A program made the translations under genes and the position numbers. From assembly GCA_016714815.1 (NCBI GenBank), contig JADKBZ010000012.1, forward strand, positions 124,001 to 188,000: DNA of 64,000 nt, read 5' to 3'. Shown here piece by piece: positions 27,214 through 34,452 of this stretch (position 1 is its first letter; each line of letters opens with the position of its first letter). Below the pieces are notes generated by a model. That model saw only the letters and a list, made by a program, of their open reading frames with translations, was not told the origin of the DNA and searched no databases. Source of the stretch: Holophagales bacterium (GTDB lineage Bacteria > Acidobacteriota > Thermoanaerobaculia > UBA5066).

Positions 27214-28176
27214 TCACTCATCGCCGCTCGCTCCGATGAGCAGATACAGCACGGCCATCCGCACCGCGACGCCCGCCTCGACCTGGTCGAGGATGACCGA
27301 GCCGGGCCCGTCGGCCACGGCGGAGTCGATCTCGACGCCCCGGTTCATCGGGCCGGGGTGCATGACGATGGCGTCCTTGCGGGCCAGCTTTCGCCGCTGG
27401 GGCGTCAGGCCGAAGAACTCGTAGTACTCGCGGTCCGACGGGAAGCCGAGGCCCCCTCCCCGCTCCTTCTGGACGCGGAGCATCATGATGACGTCGGCGC
27501 CGTCGATCGCTTCCTCGATCCGCGTCGTGACGCGGGCGCCGGTCCGTTCGATCTCCGGCGGCAGGAGGGTGCGCGGCCCGGCGAGCGTCACCTCGGCCCC
27601 CATCTTCGGAAGGAGCGCGAGGTTGGAGCGGGCGACGCGGCTGAAGCGGACGTCGCCGCAGATCGCCACGCGGAGCCCCTCGAGCTTTCCCTTAACCCTG
27701 CGCATGGTGAAGGCGTCCAGGAGCGCCTGGGTCGGGTGCGCGTGCGTGCCGTCGCCGGCGTTGATGACCGCGCACTTCAGGTTCCGGGCGAGGAAGTGGG
27801 GGGCGCCGGAGGACTGGTGCCGGATGACGATGGCGTCGGGGGCCATCGCCTCGAGGTTCCGGCAGGTGTCGAGGAGGGTCTCCCCCTTGGCGGCCGACGA
27901 GGTGGCCGCGGCGAAGGAGATCGAGTCGGCCGTCAGGCGCCGCTCGGCGATCTCGAAGGAGAAGCGCGTCCGCGTCGAGTTCTCGTAGAAGAGGTTCGCG
28001 ACGAGCCGCCCGCGAAGCGTCGGGACCTTCTTGATCGTCCGCTTGTTGATCTCGGCCATCGAGTCGGCCGTGTCCAGGATCATCTGGATCTCGGCCTTCG
28101 AAAGGGACTCGATGTCGAGGAGATCCTTCTTCGTGAAGGAGGCGGGATCGGCCGGAACTTCGGGCTTCCTGCTCAC
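27214..28176 (-). CDS. pyrB: Aspartate carbamoyltransferase, catalytic chain
   Basis: 320 residues. The carbamoyl-phosphate motif STRTR (FYENSTRTRFSFE), the HPTQALLDAFT segment and the MHPGPMNRGVEID loop are intact. It joins carbamoyl phosphate and aspartate. No pyrI regulatory chain is nearby. Its ATG overlaps the pyrR stop by 4 bases. Confidence 0.95.
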   Translation of the reverse strand: MSRKPEVPADPASFTKKDLLDIESLSKAEIQMILDTADSMAEINKRTIKKVPTLRGRLVANLFYENSTRTRFSFEIAERRLTADSISFAAATSSAAKGETLLDTCRNLEAMAPDAIVIRHQSSGAPHFLARNLKCAVINAGDGTHAHPTQALLDAFTMRRVKGKLEGLRVAICGDVRFSRVARSNLALLPKMGAEVTLAGPRTLLPPEIERTGARVTTRIEEAIDGADVIMMLRVQKERGGGLGFPSDREYYEFFGLTPQRRKLARKDAIVMHPGPMNRGVEIDSAVADGPGSVILDQVEAGVAVRMAVLYLLIGASGDE

Positions 28177-28901
28177 CGCTTTCCGCGGCCGCGCCCCTTC
28201 GGGGCGGCCTTCCCGGCCGCTCCGCGAGCGGCCTTGTCAGCGGAAATCTTCGGAGCCTTCCTCCCGGGGGACTTCTTCAGCGGCGCTTTCGTCTCCAGGG
28301 CCTTCTTCGCGGGCCTGGCCGCAGCCTGCCGCGCCTTCTTTTCCGGGTGCCGGTCGAGGAGCCAGACGTCGTCCTCGCCGTCCGTTTCCTTGAAGGTGAC
28401 CGAGACGACTTCCGTGGCGGAGGTGGCGATCTGCTTGCCGACGAGCTGGGCCTCGATCGGAAGCTCGCGGCGTCCCCGGTCGATGAGGACCGCGAGGACG
28501 ATCCGGCGGGGCCGCCCGAAGTCGAGGATCGCGTCGATGGCCGCGCGGACCGTCCGACCCGTGTAGAGGACGTCGTCGCAGAGGACGATCGTCTTCGTCT
28601 CCACCGGGAAGGAGATGTCGGTCCGCTTCAGGACCGGCGACGAGGCGACGGTCGTCAGGTCGTCGCGGTAGAGCGTGATGTCGAGTAGCCCGACGGGGAC
28701 GCGGACCCCTTCGTGCTTCTCGATCTCGAGGGCGAGCCGCCGCGCGAGCGGGACGCCGCGCGTCCGGATTCCGACGAGCGCGAACCCCTCGACGCCGCCC
28801 GCCGACTCGACGACCTCGCGCGCCATTCGCGCGATGACGCGGGACATGCCCGCCGGATCCATCAGCCTGAGCTTTCGGTAGGTGCCTGCTGCTTCGCCCA
28901 T
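28173..28901 (-). CDS. pyrR: PyrR regulator/uracil phosphoribosyltransferase with a basic C-terminal tail
   Basis: 242 residues. Residues 1-180 are a standard PyrR with the PRPP loop TIVLCDDVLYTGRTVRAAIDA and FALVGIRTRGVPLARRLA. Normal PyrR ends near residue 180. Here about 60 more residues follow, made almost only of Lys, Ala, Pro, Arg and Gly, resembling histone H1 or AlgP tails. PyrR binds pyrimidine-operon mRNA and converts uracil to UMP. The promoter candidate is close to the ATG and leaves almost no leader, so classical leader attenuation is not obvious. The tail might bind nucleic acid. pyrB follows with a 4-base overlap. Confidence 0.9.
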   Translation of the reverse strand: MGEAAGTYRKLRLMDPAGMSRVIARMAREVVESAGGVEGFALVGIRTRGVPLARRLALEIEKHEGVRVPVGLLDITLYRDDLTTVASSPVLKRTDISFPVETKTIVLCDDVLYTGRTVRAAIDAILDFGRPRRIVLAVLIDRGRRELPIEAQLVGKQIATSATEVVSVTFKETDGEDDVWLLDRHPEKKARQAAARPAKKALETKAPLKKSPGRKAPKISADKAARGAAGKAAPKGRGRGKR

Positions 28902-28917
28902 CTCTCGAACCGGCGGG

Positions 28918-28947
28918 ACACTACACGTTCGGGACTCCCGCCGTCAA
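28918..28947 (-). promoter_or_regulatory. Candidate sigma-70 promoter of the pyr operon
   Basis: On the minus strand TTGACG (28947-28942) and TAGTGT (28923-28918) are 18 bases apart, and the pyrR ATG follows about 17 bases after the -10. Match to consensus is moderate. It lies in the 94-base gap between the divergent genes pyrR and queA. Confidence 0.4.
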
Positions 28948-28995
28948 CGCGCCCGCCCGGCTCCCCGCGGGCCGGCTCGAGGCCACAATCCCCCC

Positions 28996-30030
28996 GTGAA
29001 CGTCTCCGACTTCGACTTCGACCTCCCCCCGGATTCGATCGCGCAGCGGCCCGCGCCCCGAGGCACCTCGCGGCTCATGACGCTCGACCGGGCGAGCGGC
29101 GCCGTCGCGCACCGGAACGTGGCGGACCTCCCGTCGCTCCTCCTTCCGGGAGACCTCCTCGTCGTCAACGACACGCGGGTCGTCCCGGCCCGTCTCTTCG
29201 GCCTCGACGCCGAAGGACGGCGCACGGAGTTCCTCCTCGTCGAGAAGACGGAGGACCCCGCCGCGTGGGACTGCCTCGCGAAACCGGGCCGGCGCGCGAA
29301 ACCGGGGCGGACGTTCGACTTCGGAGAGGGGCTCTCGGGCGTCGTGACCGGCAGGAGCGCTTCGGGCCACTACCGCGTCGCCTTCTCGGGGACTCCGCTC
29401 GAGGAGGCGCTGCCGAGGGTCGGGACGACCCCGCTCCCCCCTTACATCCACCGCGAGGGGGGCGTCGCCGACGCCCGCGACGCCGAGGAATACCAGACCG
29501 TCTACGCCCGCGAGCCGGGCGCGATCGCCGCCCCGACCGCCGGCCTCCACCTGAGCGCGGGGCTCCTCGGGGCGCTCGGAGACCGCGGCGTTCACGTCGC
29601 GTCCGTCACGCTCCACGTCGGGATCGGGACGTTCAAGCCCGTGAAAGCCGAGGTCGTCGAGGAGCACCGGATGGATCCGGAGCGAGGGGTCGTTCCCGCG
29701 GAGACGGCCGAGGCGATCCGGCGTGCGAAGGCGGAAGGGCGCAGGGTCGTCGCCGTCGGGACGACGAGCGTGAGAACGCTCGAGGCCTCCGCCCGCGAAC
29801 ACGGCGGACAGGTCGCCGCGGGCCCGTTCCAGACGCGCCTCTTCCTCGTCCCGGGAGCCGAGTTCCTGGTCGTCGACGCCCTCCTGACGAATTTCCACCT
29901 TCCCCGCTCGACCCTCCTGATGCTCGTCAGCGCGTTCGCGGGGCGCGAACGCGTCCTCGCCGCCTACCGGGAGGCGGTGGCGACCGGCTACCGGTTCTTC
30001 TCCTACGGCGACGCGATGCTGATCGGCTGA
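28996..30030 (+). CDS. queA: tRNA preQ1(34) S-adenosylmethionine ribosyltransferase-isomerase
   Basis: 344 residues, normal for QueA. It begins VNVSDFDFDLPPDSIAQRPAPRGTSRLM at a GTG. The signatures LVVNDTRVVPARLFG, EYQTVYAREPGAIAAPTAGLHL, HVGIGTFKPV and LLTNFHLPRSTLLMLVSAFAG are all visible. It transfers and isomerises the ribose of SAM onto preQ1 in tRNA to make epoxyqueuosine. No Shine-Dalgarno precedes the GTG, so the mRNA may be leaderless. Its last 28 bases overlap the 3' end of the convergent GGDEF-EAL gene. No tgt is next to it. Confidence 0.94.
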   Translation: MNVSDFDFDLPPDSIAQRPAPRGTSRLMTLDRASGAVAHRNVADLPSLLLPGDLLVVNDTRVVPARLFGLDAEGRRTEFLLVEKTEDPAAWDCLAKPGRRAKPGRTFDFGEGLSGVVTGRSASGHYRVAFSGTPLEEALPRVGTTPLPPYIHREGGVADARDAEEYQTVYAREPGAIAAPTAGLHLSAGLLGALGDRGVHVASVTLHVGIGTFKPVKAEVVEEHRMDPERGVVPAETAEAIRRAKAEGRRVVAVGTTSVRTLEASAREHGGQVAAGPFQTRLFLVPGAEFLVVDALLTNFHLPRSTLLMLVSAFAGRERVLAAYREAVATGYRFFSYGDAMLIG

Positions 30031-32897
30031 CAGGCCGGCCGGGCCCCGGCGCGGAGCAGCTCCCCGAATTCCCTTTCGGGCACCGCGCGGCCGAAGTAGT
30101 GCCCCTGAACCAGGTCGCACCCGTGCTCGCGGAAGAAGGCGACGTGCTCCGCCGTCTCGACCCCCTCGGCGACCACGTCGAACCCGAGCGTCCGGGCGAG
30201 CGAGAGGACCGCCTCCACGATCGCCGCGTCGTTCGGATCCACGGACAGGTCGCGGACGAAGTCCTGGGCCACCTTGATCGTGTCGAGCGGAAGCCGCTTC
30301 AGGTAGCCGAGCGACGAGTAGCCCGTGCCGAAGTCGTCGACGGAGAGCCGGACGCCGAGGCCTCCGAGCTCGTCGAGGAGACCGCGGACGTCCTCCGTCC
30401 TCGGGAGGAGGACCGACTCGGTCAGCTCGAGCTCGAGCGAGGACGCCGGAAGGGACGACTCCGAGAGCGCCCTCTCGACGGAGCCCAGAATCTCCCTCTG
30501 CCAGAACTGCCGGGCCGAGACGTTGACGGCGATCCGGAAGTCGCCGAAGCCCTCGAGCTGCCAGCCGCGGGCCGCCCGGCACGCAATCCGCAGGACCCCC
30601 TCTCCGATCGCCCCGATGAGGCCGGACTCCTCGGCGATCGGGACGAACTCCGCGGGACCGACCGCTCCGAGCTCTTCGTCGGTCCAGCGCAGCAGCGCCT
30701 CGCCGGCGACGATCCGGCCCGTCGAGAGGCTCACGATCGGTTGGAAATGGACCTCGAGAGCCCCGGCGGCGAGGGCGTGCCGGAGCCTCTTCTCGATCGT
30801 CACCTGCCGGAGCACCCTGGCGTTGAGAACCTCGGTGAAGAACTGGTAGTTCCCCCTTCCCCTCTCCTTGGCGAGGTACATCGCCGCGTCCGCGTGCTTG
30901 AGGAGATCGTCGGTCGTCCCGCCGTCGTCGGGGTAGACGGCGATGCCGATGCTCGCGCCGACGAAGACCTCGTGCTGATCCAGCGTCAGCGTCCGCCCGA
31001 GCGTGCCGAGGGTCTTTCGGGCCACGGTGGCCGCGTGCGCGGCATCGGTCGGCCCGTCGAGGAGGACCGCGAACTCGTCGCCGCCCAGGCGCGCGACGGT
31101 GTCGGAGTCGCGCACGCACTCCCGGAGGCGAAGTCCCACCGCCGTCAGGAGCTCGTCCCCCGTCTCGTGCCCGAGGGAGTCGTTCACGTTCTTGAACCGG
31201 TCGAGGTCGAGGAAGAGGAGGGCGAGCGGGTGGTGCGCCCGCCGGGCCCTGGCGATCGCCTGCTGGAACCGGTCGTGGAAGAGGAGCCGGTTCGGGAGCC
31301 CGGTGAGGGCGTCGTGGTGGGCGAGGTGGTCGAGGCGGCGCTCCTTGTCGAGAAGGTCGAGGTTCGCCCGCTTCAGCGCGGTGACGTCGTGAGCCGAGAC
31401 GACGACCCCCGTCTCCCCCGTCGCCAGGAGCGGAAGGGGCGCCGCCGAGACGGAGTAAGTCCGGGTCTCGCCCTCCCCGACGAGCTGCCGCCGTTCGAAG
31501 ACGACGGCGCCGCCGGCGCCCAGGGCCTCCCGGACCGGGCATGGCTCGCTCCCCTCCGGGCACGGGGCGCCCGTGAGGTTGAAGAGCGGGGCGTGCGGAG
31601 TCGATCCGCTCGCCCCCTCCGCGAGGGCGTGCGCCGCCTCGTTCTCGAGCTTCAGGACGTGGCCGGCGTCGAAGACGAGGACCGGATCGGGCAGCCGGTC
31701 GAGCACCGACTGGACGAACCGCCTTTCCTCCTGTACGGCCCGTTCCGCGCGCCGGCGCCGGACGATGTTGAGGCTGAGGACGACGACGATCGCGCTGAGC
31801 CCGAGGACGACCGCCGCTGTCCCCCAGACGAGCGAGCGATAGCGGCGATAGAACGACTCCGGGACGTTGATGACCCTCGCCCCCTCGGGCAGCTTCGACG
31901 GGTCGAGCCGCCAGCGCTCGAGCCCCTCGTAGTCGAACTCAGGGTACGACGTCCCGCGGGCCACGGGGATCGTCCCCGCGCTCTCGCCCCCGAGGACCCG
32001 GAGGGCGAGGCGGCCCGCCTCCCGGCCGTGCTCGGTGCCACCGAGGAGGATGCCGCCGACGACACCCCGCCCGAGGCGCTCGCCGTGGACGACGAAGACC
32101 GGAACCGCGCTGTGACCGGCCAGGAGCTCGGCGATCCGGGAATGGTCGAAGACCCGGCCCGCCGCGTCGCGGCTGTAGCTGAGGGCGAGGACGATCACGT
32201 CCGCCCCGAGCCGCTCGAGGGTTCCCAGCAGAGCGTCCACCGCCATTTCGGGCAGGACCTGGAAGCGGACCCGGGACCCGAACCGGGGAGCGGCGGCCTC
32301 GAAGTCCCGAAGGCTGCCGAGGCCGGTGACCGTGGAGTCGTGCAGGACGACGACGGTGCGGGCGCCGGGACAGAGGCCCAGCGCCGCCTCCAGGGTTCCG
32401 CCGATGTCGAGCGACTCGGCGACCCCGGTGGCCGGCTTCAGCCCGGCCAGCTTCTCCGGCGTGTAGCCGTTGATCCCGCAGAAGACGACCGGGACGCCGG
32501 GCCAGAGCTCGTCACGGTGCGCCCTTGCGAACTCGAGGGCCGGGTCGTCGCAGAGGACGACGAGGGAGAGGTGTCGTCCCCCGTATTTCGTCCGGTAGAG
32601 GGCGACCGTCTCCGGCTCGTGAGCCATCGCCGGGAAGCTCTTGGCGTCGAGGTATTCGACCCAGAGCGGCCGGCCATTCACCACGGGCGAAAGGACCTCG
32701 AGGAGGCCTTCCACCTCGTGATCCGACCAGGTGTAGCCGGGATGGTAGGAATTCAGGATCAGGATGCCGCCCGGAGCCGGACGGACCGTCCCGGAAGAGT
32801 CGGCCCGCGCTTCGACCCGGGACAGCAGGCACAGCGACAGGACGGCGAGCGCCGACAGCGCCTTCTCCAGTCGCGATGTCGACCGTTTGCTCCTCAA
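30003..32897 (-). CDS. Membrane GGDEF-EAL protein with ABC-type periplasmic sensor
   Basis: 964 residues. A signal peptide or anchor (about 10-32) leads into a periplasmic domain of the ABC substrate-binding type (about 40-345; ILILNSYHPGYTWSDH, VFCGINGYTPEKLAGL). A transmembrane helix follows (about 358-380), then a PAS-like domain (about 395-500), GGDEF (about 515-680) and EAL (about 690-945). GGDEF is intact (ARLGGDEFAVLL) with an RDSD inhibitory site five residues before it. EAL residues are present (GEALLRW, LELTESVL, DDFGTGYSSL, AEGVET). Both cyclase and phosphodiesterase activities are therefore possible. The start is a TTG with AGGA a few bases before it. It follows the thioredoxin-like gene. 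Confidence 0.88.
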   Translation of the reverse strand: MRSKRSTSRLEKALSALAVLSLCLLSRVEARADSSGTVRPAPGGILILNSYHPGYTWSDHEVEGLLEVLSPVVNGRPLWVEYLDAKSFPAMAHEPETVALYRTKYGGRHLSLVVLCDDPALEFARAHRDELWPGVPVVFCGINGYTPEKLAGLKPATGVAESLDIGGTLEAALGLCPGARTVVVLHDSTVTGLGSLRDFEAAAPRFGSRVRFQVLPEMAVDALLGTLERLGADVIVLALSYSRDAAGRVFDHSRIAELLAGHSAVPVFVVHGERLGRGVVGGILLGGTEHGREAGRLALRVLGGESAGTIPVARGTSYPEFDYEGLERWRLDPSKLPEGARVINVPESFYRRYRSLVWGTAAVVLGLSAIVVVLSLNIVRRRRAERAVQEERRFVQSVLDRLPDPVLVFDAGHVLKLENEAAHALAEGASGSTPHAPLFNLTGAPCPEGSEPCPVREALGAGGAVVFERRQLVGEGETRTYSVSAAPLPLLATGETGVVVSAHDVTALKRANLDLLDKERRLDHLAHHDALTGLPNRLLFHDRFQQAIARARRAHHPLALLFLDLDRFKNVNDSLGHETGDELLTAVGLRLRECVRDSDTVARLGGDEFAVLLDGPTDAAHAATVARKTLGTLGRTLTLDQHEVFVGASIGIAVYPDDGGTTDDLLKHADAAMYLAKERGRGNYQFFTEVLNARVLRQVTIEKRLRHALAAGALEVHFQPIVSLSTGRIVAGEALLRWTDEELGAVGPAEFVPIAEESGLIGAIGEGVLRIACRAARGWQLEGFGDFRIAVNVSARQFWQREILGSVERALSESSLPASSLELELTESVLLPRTEDVRGLLDELGGLGVRLSVDDFGTGYSSLGYLKRLPLDTIKVAQDFVRDLSVDPNDAAIVEAVLSLARTLGFDVVAEGVETAEHVAFFREHGCDLVQGHYFGRAVPEREFGELLRAGARPACQPISIASP

Positions 32898-32958
32898 TTT
32901 CCTGACCGTCTCTTCCGGCGGATTCTCCCACCGCCGCCAGGGAGGAGGCGGGGACCGC

Positions 32959-33498
32959 TCAGCGAGGAGCCGGGAAGGCGGCGCGGATCGTCTCCGCTTC
33001 CGCCGCGGTCATCCGTGGCGCTCCCTTCCGGAGCATCGCGACGAAAGCGTCGAGCTCGTCGGCCCTGGAAGGGAACCCGATGTTGGTGCCGGGTCCGGAA
33101 ACGTCCGACGTCGCGATCGCCCGCCGCGACTTCCGGTCGAGCACGGCCGTGTACGGCAACCCGGCGTCCTTTCCCGCGATCGAGGCCAGGAGCTCCTCGG
33201 CGCCCGCGTTCTCCAGCGCTTCCTTCTCTCCGCGCTCGAGGACGGTCAGCCCGGCCTTCTCGTAGTGGCGCTCGAGGATCTCCTTCGCCGAAGGGGACGA
33301 AAGGACCGCTTCGAGCTTGCGGCACCAGCCGCACCAGGATGCGTGAAAGATGACGAGGATGTTCCTCTTGCCCGGCTTGCCGGCCTTCGCCGCCGAGGCG
33401 AGGACCGACTCGGCCGACGGAGGATCCGCCAGTGCCAGCGGTCCCGCGAGGAGCATCCCGGCGACTACGCCCGTGGCGACGAGACGACGAATCCGCAT
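32959..33498 (-). CDS. Exported thioredoxin-fold protein
   Basis: 179 residues from ATG 33498. A signal peptide (MRIRRLVATGVVAGMLLAGPLALA) is followed by a thioredoxin fold with active site FHASWCGWCRKLE (CGWC) near residue 60 and the cis-Pro region LPYTAVLD. It would work in the envelope as a thiol oxidoreductase. It lies 76 bases after the immunity gene, same strand. Its partner proteins are unknown. Confidence 0.82.
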   Translation of the reverse strand: MRIRRLVATGVVAGMLLAGPLALADPPSAESVLASAAKAGKPGKRNILVIFHASWCGWCRKLEAVLSSPSAKEILERHYEKAGLTVLERGEKEALENAGAEELLASIAGKDAGLPYTAVLDRKSRRAIATSDVSGPGTNIGFPSRADELDAFVAMLRKGAPRMTAAEAETIRAAFPAPR

Positions 33499-33574
33499 GC
33501 CGCGGAAGTCTACCCGGACTCCCCCTCCCGGCCGGCCGGGCCGAGGATGGCGGCCGCCCGCCCGCGAATCGTCC

Positions 33575-33898
33575 CTATTCGCCGGCCAGGAACTTGAGGA
33601 CCCGGTCGGCCTCCGCCGCCGTCGACGGCCTCCAGCCGGAGCCGAAACCCGCGCCGAGGAGCTTCCGGAGGTCCCGGACCTCCATGCCGACCACCGCCGC
33701 GCGCAGCTTCTTCGCCTCCACGGCCACGGCCTTCGTCTCGTCCTCCCCGGCGTCACGCCGAAAGGCGCGGACGGCGTCTTCCGAATCGGCGTACTCGTTC
33801 GTCCAGTCCTCGTGCAGGTAGCCCCGAAAGGCCTCCCGGATGGCCGGGTACTTGCGGGGATCGACTACTTCGGGTGCCTTCTTGGGTGCTGCGGTCAT
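33575..33898 (-). CDS. CDI-type immunity protein (CdiI-like)
   Basis: 107 residues, acidic and without signal peptide. The segment KYPAIREAFRGYLHEDWTNEY followed by DAVRAF matches the family annotated as contact-dependent growth inhibition immunity proteins, whose members begin with the same 'YP.L..FFG.Y.HEDW' pattern. The rest is a small helical protein. The ATG overlaps the stop of the RNase A-like toxin gene (ATGA), the usual linkage for a toxin and its immunity protein. It should stay in the cytoplasm and bind the toxin. The match is by motif; no search was run. Confidence 0.78.
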   Translation of the reverse strand: MTAAPKKAPEVVDPRKYPAIREAFRGYLHEDWTNEYADSEDAVRAFRRDAGEDETKAVAVEAKKLRAAVVGMEVRDLRKLLGAGFGSGWRPSTAAEADRVLKFLAGE

Positions 33899-34431
33899 CG
33901 GGAAGCCTCCGGATACGACGTCAGTACATAGTAGATCTCGGTCTCGGCGTTCCACTTGAGGACGACGAGGGCCCTCGTGCAGGGGGCCGGGGCCTTGTCT
34001 CCCCGCCGGAGCGAGCGACCGAGGACCTTCCCCGAGCCGGTCCAGTCGAGGACGAGGTTCGCGCGCGAGCCCTGGCGCGAGACCCACGCATCGACCCTCT
34101 TGCGATTCGCGCGAATCGCCGACGTGACGGCCTCTTCCGCCGTCGGCCGGTCGGTGTAGGTCGAGGCCGCAGAGATTCGCTGGTCGCGCTTCAGCCGCTC
34201 GCGCAGATCGGCGTCACTCAGGCCGACGTGCCGGGAGAGGGTGTGCCCGCCGCGCTTCTCGTCGCGGGCGAGGTCGTGGCGCTTGGCAGCCTCGGCGGCG
34301 GGCGAGACCCCGACGACCGCCCCGAGGGCGAGGAACAGGAGAAGAGCCGGGCGAAGGAAGGGGGTGAGGCGGGCACGCACGAAGCGGAGGTTAGCCGAAG
34401 CGCGGACTTTGCGCGCGAAGGATGCCGTCAT
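33895..34431 (-). CDS. Secreted RNase A-like toxin (CdiA-CT RNase A family)
   Basis: 178 residues. A Sec signal with a long basic N-region and hydrophobic core (about 25-45, SPAAEAA cleavage area) precedes a domain of about 125 residues that fits the bacterial CdiA-CT RNase A family: GGHTLSRHVGLSDADLRERL, ASTYTDRPTAEEAVTSAIRAN, and YYVLTSYPEA at the end. As I recall, the characterised Yersinia toxin uses a His, an Arg 11 residues later, and a Thr-x-Tyr about 100 residues on; here His68, Arg79, Thr171 and Tyr173 fit. Such toxins degrade RNA. Unusually, there is no CdiA, Rhs, VgrG or LXG carrier: the toxin has its own export signal. GGAGGG stands 8 bases before the ATG. The immunity gene overlaps its stop; the regulator gene ends 21 bases upstream. 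Confidence 0.8.
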   Translation of the reverse strand: MTASFARKVRASANLRFVRARLTPFLRPALLLFLALGAVVGVSPAAEAAKRHDLARDEKRGGHTLSRHVGLSDADLRERLKRDQRISAASTYTDRPTAEEAVTSAIRANRKRVDAWVSRQGSRANLVLDWTGSGKVLGRSLRRGDKAPAPCTRALVVLKWNAETEIYYVLTSYPEASR

Positions 34432-34452
34432 GGCGGATCCCTCCCCTGCCTC

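Noticed and set aside
28713..33353. A plus-strand open frame of about 1500 codons across queA and the GGDEF-EAL gene
   Set aside because: Both real genes are certain from motifs. The long frame is full of Arg, Glu, Asp and Pro, as expected from an out-of-frame reading.
33895..34431. Toxin of an intracellular type II toxin-antitoxin pair
   Set aside because: A signal peptide and a CDI-type immunity protein point to export. The partner has no DNA-binding domain.
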